Translations under genes and position numbers: made by a program
Part shown: piece after piece, positions 61,581 through 64,000 of the stretch
How positions within the stretch are numbered: the stretch's first letter is position 1
How the letters are laid out: every line of letters starts with the position of its first letter
From: Vibrio sp. CB1-14
GTDB lineage: Bacteria > Pseudomonadota > Gammaproteobacteria > Enterobacterales > Vibrionaceae
Reading direction: 5' to 3'
Assembly (NCBI RefSeq): GCF_040412085.2
Contig: NZ_CP115920.1
Location: forward strand, 2,046,001 to 2,110,000
Length of the DNA: 64,000 bases
The notes under the pieces: generated by a model
Seen by the model: only the letters and a program-made list of their open reading frames with translations
Databases searched by the model: none
Told to the model about the DNA's origin: nothing

Positions 61581-61942
61581 CGCACTGACCAACACACCGC
61601 CGTTTCTGCAAAAATTTCGTGAATCTCACTAGGAGAATAGCTACCATCCAAGGTAGCAAGTGTTACTGATACTCTATTTGGATATCTCTGGCTATCAGAC
61701 CACTCTATATTTGAGCCACACGTTCTACAGAATTTACGAGTAACATGTGCAGATGAACTGTATTCTGTAATTTCAGTCAGCTCTGAGATATAACGCAGGT
61801 CATTTTTAAGGACGGTCACATAAGTAGCGAATGCTGAACCATGTAGCTTTTGACACATCTTGCAGTGACAATGAGAAGCTCGAAAAGGCTCAGTTAACAA
61901 CTCATATTGAACCGCACCACATTGGCAGCTACCTTTAATCAA
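61577..61942 (-). CDS. GFA-family cassette protein 2
   Basis: A 121-aa GFA zinc protein from a TTG start (AGGAGG 8 nt upstream): GSCQCGAVQYEL, CHCKMCQKLHGSAF and KFCRTCGSNIEWSD hold the conserved Cys. Related to the protein at 58813 but clearly diverged. The stop codon is provided by the attC core. Confidence 0.9.
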   Translation of the reverse strand: MIKGSCQCGAVQYELLTEPFRASHCHCKMCQKLHGSAFATYVTVLKNDLRYISELTEITEYSSSAHVTRKFCRTCGSNIEWSDSQRYPNRVSVTLATLDGSYSPSEIHEIFAETAVCWSVR

Positions 61943-61973
61943 ACTACATACCTCCTAGTTGTATGATTGTGCG

Positions 61974-62097
61974 CTAACGCCGCGTTAAGTGGTGAACAAC
62001 GCCAGCCACCAAACCTAACCAATTGTACCTTAAACACTTAACCTGACTGGAACTGAAATCGCCACGCGTTGTGAATCCGTCTTAAACGCTTTGTTAG
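61974..62097 (-). repeat. attC site G
   Basis: CTAACGCCGCGTTAAGTGGTG to GTGAATCCGTCTTAAACGCTTTGTTAG, same type as C with variation. Right after the stop of the small membrane protein gene at 62099. Confidence 0.88.
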
Positions 62098-62098
62098 G

Positions 62099-62302
62099 CT
62101 AATTCTGCCTGAAGTTCTTGAATACATGTTTGGCTTTGTTGTAAATAAAACTTAGAACAACACCGACAACGACGAACAGGGCAAAGTCGATAACAGCTAG
62201 TTTAAGACTGAATGGATCTGAAAACAGGTTATAGGTGAACCCCATTTGTGACCCGATAAATTTGGCTAAAAAGACTGTAGCGATGATTAGAAGTATATTC
62301 AC
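62099..62302 (-). CDS. small membrane cassette protein
   Basis: A 67-aa protein from GTG (AGGT upstream). Two hydrophobic helices (about residues 2-22 and 34-54, with LAVIDFALFVVVGVVLSFIY) and a basic C-terminus (NKAKHVFKNFRQN). Not recognised. It fills a cassette between attC G and H. Confidence 0.65.
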   Translation of the reverse strand: MNILLIIATVFLAKFIGSQMGFTYNLFSDPFSLKLAVIDFALFVVVGVVLSFIYNKAKHVFKNFRQN

Positions 62303-62432
62303 TTGTTACCTGCTAAATTGACTTAAATTAGAGTTCTACAGCACATACTACTTTTGCTCACATCTCGGGCAAGAAAACAGATCTCGATTTCTCTTGAAAT
62401 GGGGATGAAATATGAATTTCACCACGATTAGC

Positions 62433-62551
62433 CTAACGCCTTGCTAAGTTGCAGCTAACGACCACGACACTCAAGCAAAGCCACCTTAATCACTGAACTC
62501 AACCAAACCAAAATCGCCAACTGTTAGCTGTCTGCTTGAGCAATTTGTTAG
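62433..62551 (-). repeat. attC site H
   Basis: CTAACGCCTTGCTAAGTTGCAGC to CTGTCTGCTTGAGCAATTTGTTAG. The arms are nearly identical to those of sites I and J. Confidence 0.9.
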
Positions 62552-62861
62552 CTTTTTGCGTGTGATGCAGCCAGCGTTTACCACCAAGGTTTTAAAGAAA
62601 CGCTCCAAAACCGAAGCCACCGCCTTACCCGATGCAGAAGCATTGAACGTTCAACCAATTTGCGGCCAAAGATAACGACACTTAAAGGCAACTTAAGGCT
62701 CTTACTCTGAAGCTGAAAACCAAATGCACCATGCTAATAAATTGGTTCACGCTGCTTCAGCGAAAAAGAAACAGCACGTTCGATGTACCGATTTGGCACT
62801 GACGTTCAGGTGTAAAGCTAGAGTGCTGAACCCCTACTTCAATGAGCTTGACCGAGAAAGC
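62552..62861. other. non-coding integron cassette 2
   Basis: Cassette between attC H and I with no credible gene; all frames are short and lack ribosome sites. Homologous along much of its length to 60510-60815 (CACCAAGGTTTT block, GATTGGCACTGA/ATTTGGCACTGA block, and the final AAAGCTAGAGxG block). Conservation of sequence without a conserved frame suggests an RNA or regulatory role, or simple shared descent. Confidence 0.7.
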
Positions 62862-62979
62862 TAACGCCTTGCTAAGTTGCAGCTAACTACCACGCTATTC
62901 AGCAAAGCCACCATAATCACTGAATTAAACCAAACCAAAAGTGCCGAGCGTTAGCTGTCGACTTGAGCAATTTGTTAGG
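62862..62979 (-). repeat. attC site I
   Basis: CTAACGCCTTGCTAAGTTGCAGC to CTGTCGACTTGAGCAATTTGTTAG. The TAA of VOC copy 2 lies in its right-hand core. Confidence 0.9.
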
Positions 62980-63361
62980 CGCTGGTCTCAAGTTTCCACG
63001 GCGGATTTAACCTATTTTCGCCAGCCCAATACAGTTTGATTTTATTGCCTGACGGGTCAGTTAATGCCGCCTCTTTCCAAAGATAACTTTGCATGGTTGG
63101 TTCATGCGTGAATTCGATACCTTCCGACTTAAGATGTGTGACGAGTTCATCCAGTTTTTCATGCTCAAAGTAAACGACACCACGACAATCTAAACCTTGT
63201 TTTTCAGTGTCTAGATAGACTGAAAAAGTCGCATCACCGTCAGGAAATGAAAATCTAGCATAGTGCTCGTTACCAACAATTTGAATTAAGCCGAGCTTCA
63301 TGTAGAACTTGGTCGCTAGTTCTATATCATGAACTGCCAACGTTACTTGATTTAAATTCAT
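62975..63361 (-). CDS. VOC-family cassette protein, copy 2
   Basis: A 128-aa paralogue of the protein at 57789, differing at 20 positions, mostly in the middle surface region (HEKLDELVTHLKSEGI against HENLHQLVADLKAAGI). The metal-site and end sequences are the same. AAGGA is 6 nt before the ATG. Unlike copy 1 this cassette is intact, with attC I after it and attC J before it. Confidence 0.9.
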   Translation of the reverse strand: MNLNQVTLAVHDIELATKFYMKLGLIQIVGNEHYARFSFPDGDATFSVYLDTEKQGLDCRGVVYFEHEKLDELVTHLKSEGIEFTHEPTMQSYLWKEAALTDPSGNKIKLYWAGENRLNPPWKLETSA

Positions 63362-63391
63362 CTGCTTTCCTTGCCTGAACCTCTGTTGCGC

Positions 63392-63509
63392 CTAACGCCT
63401 TGCTAAGTTGCAGCTAACGACCACGGCACTCAAGCAAAGCCACGTAATCACTGAACTTAACCAAACCAAAATCGCCGAGCGTTAGCTGTCTGCTTGAGCA
63501 ATTTGTTAG
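63392..63509 (-). repeat. attC site J
   Basis: CTAACGCCTTGCTAAGTTGCAGC to CTGTCTGCTTGAGCAATTTGTTAG, same type as H. Confidence 0.9.
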
Positions 63510-63518
63510 GTAACGAGC

Positions 63519-63941
63519 TCAAAGTGAGCACCTCATTTCGATGACATTTCCACAAGCGCCAGACTCAAGAAACCCTTCACGTTTATATAGTCCTACCGCT
63601 GGGTTTTCGGGAAATACCCTAAGAACTACTTCAACTGAACGATGCTGTATAGCATGCTTTTTAACTAATGTAAGACAAGTAGTCCCGATACCCATTCCTT
63701 GAACACTTTTGACCAACTGAAAGTCTCTAAGGTGAGTAGTCGTTTCTGTGTAACTAAAACGGATAACACCTACTCGTTCAGCGTTCACATGGACTTCAAA
63801 ATTGTCGAAGTTTTTCCAACTATCAGCAAAAATTTCTGTGTCCCAAGATATGTCGTAACGTTGATAGTACTCTGCCATATTTGCTTTCGTTAGACTCTCA
63901 GCGAACTCCCAATCCAACGCTGGTTTGAGAAGAACTTCCAT
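63519..63941 (-). CDS. GNAT cassette acetyltransferase
   Basis: A 140-aa GNAT: LRDFQLVKSVQGMGIGTTCL is the acetyl-CoA loop, followed by LRVFPENPAVGLYKREGF. AGGAG lies 5 nt before the ATG. It is a complete cassette gene between attC J and the edge-cut site K. Substrate unknown. Confidence 0.9.
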   Translation of the reverse strand: MEVLLKPALDWEFAESLTKANMAEYYQRYDISWDTEIFADSWKNFDNFEVHVNAERVGVIRFSYTETTTHLRDFQLVKSVQGMGIGTTCLTLVKKHAIQHRSVEVVLRVFPENPAVGLYKREGFLESGACGNVIEMRCSL

Positions 63942-63957
63942 ATTTACTCCTAGTTAC

Positions 63958-64000
63958 CTAACGCCCTGCTAAGTGGCGCTGACGATTAACTTACCAAGCG
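63958..64000 (-). repeat. attC site K, cut by the window edge
   Basis: CTAACGCCCTGCTAAGTGGCGC matches the left arm of site D. The right arm lies outside the window, so the array continues. Confidence 0.85.

Larger units (their letters stand above)
57789..64000 (-). mobile_element. distal part of a chromosomal integron cassette array
   Basis: Minus-strand cassettes are separated by VCR-like attC sites of about 100-125 bp, each bounded by CTAACRCC on the left and TTGTTAG/TTGTTAT on the right in plus-strand view. Ten complete sites and one edge-cut site are seen. Cassette genes point away from attI in such arrays, so the integrase and attI should lie beyond 64000. The array ends near 57790, where the attC after the first VOC gene is cut to its first few bases. 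Confidence 0.92.

Overview
The window is a Gammaproteobacterial chromosome segment that looks like a Vibrio. The evidence is the gene content and order (a PurR-box purT, a tandem glycine riboswitch before a sodium/amino-acid symporter, a GntR-prpBC-acnD-prpF-prpE cluster, a phaB-phaA-phaP-phaC cluster) and, above all, the right-hand 6 kb, which is the distal part of a chromosomal integron with VCR-like attC sites. Nothing in the sequence fixes the species. No rRNA, tRNA, CRISPR array, insertion sequence or prophage was seen.

Layout. 0-5 kb: purT, a VOC protein, a DUF3080-type lipoprotein, an exported ATP-dependent DNA ligase, a coiled-coil membrane protein and a small membrane protein. 5.2-7.1 kb: tandem glycine riboswitch and symporter. 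7-9.3 kb: an unusual GNAT + Nudix + PAP2-like fusion and a tiny ORF. 9.8-18.5 kb: the 2-methylcitrate (propionate) operon behind a GntR regulator. 18.8-24.6 kb: a tripartite tricarboxylate transporter (tctC, tctB, tctA) with a convergent CitA/CitB-like two-component system. 25-30.2 kb: a TolC/HlyD/two-permease ABC-2 exporter operon lacking its ATPase. 30.3-37 kb: a dicarboxylate symporter, an FKBP isomerase and the polyhydroxybutyrate operon, in which an intrinsic terminator separates phasin from synthase. 38-48 kb: chemoreceptor, hybrid histidine kinase, PhoX, gamma-glutamyltransferase, YjdM and a peroxiredoxin. 48-54 kb: small accessory enzymes, nearly all on the minus strand.

54-57.8 kb is a graveyard of cassette-like genes without recognisable attC sites: GNATs, a phosphotransferase, a truncated GFA gene, a SnoaL-like C-terminal remnant and an internally deleted GNAT. 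From about 57.8 kb to the window end, minus-strand cassettes are separated by ten complete attC sites and one cut by the window edge. They carry VOC, GFA, RibD-like deaminase, GNAT, ClbS/DfsB-like and small membrane proteins, a plus-strand RelE/ParE-like toxin with no visible antitoxin, and two homologous cassettes with no convincing gene. Cassette orientation implies that the integrase gene lies beyond the right edge.

Functionally, the prp operon would turn propionyl-CoA into pyruvate and succinate. The neighbouring tct system probably imports a tricarboxylate or related acid. The 12-bp ATTGTYGACAAT palindromes between the two divergent units, with a further copy inside tctC, suggest that the GntR protein may control both. 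The pha genes store acetyl-CoA as polyhydroxybutyrate.
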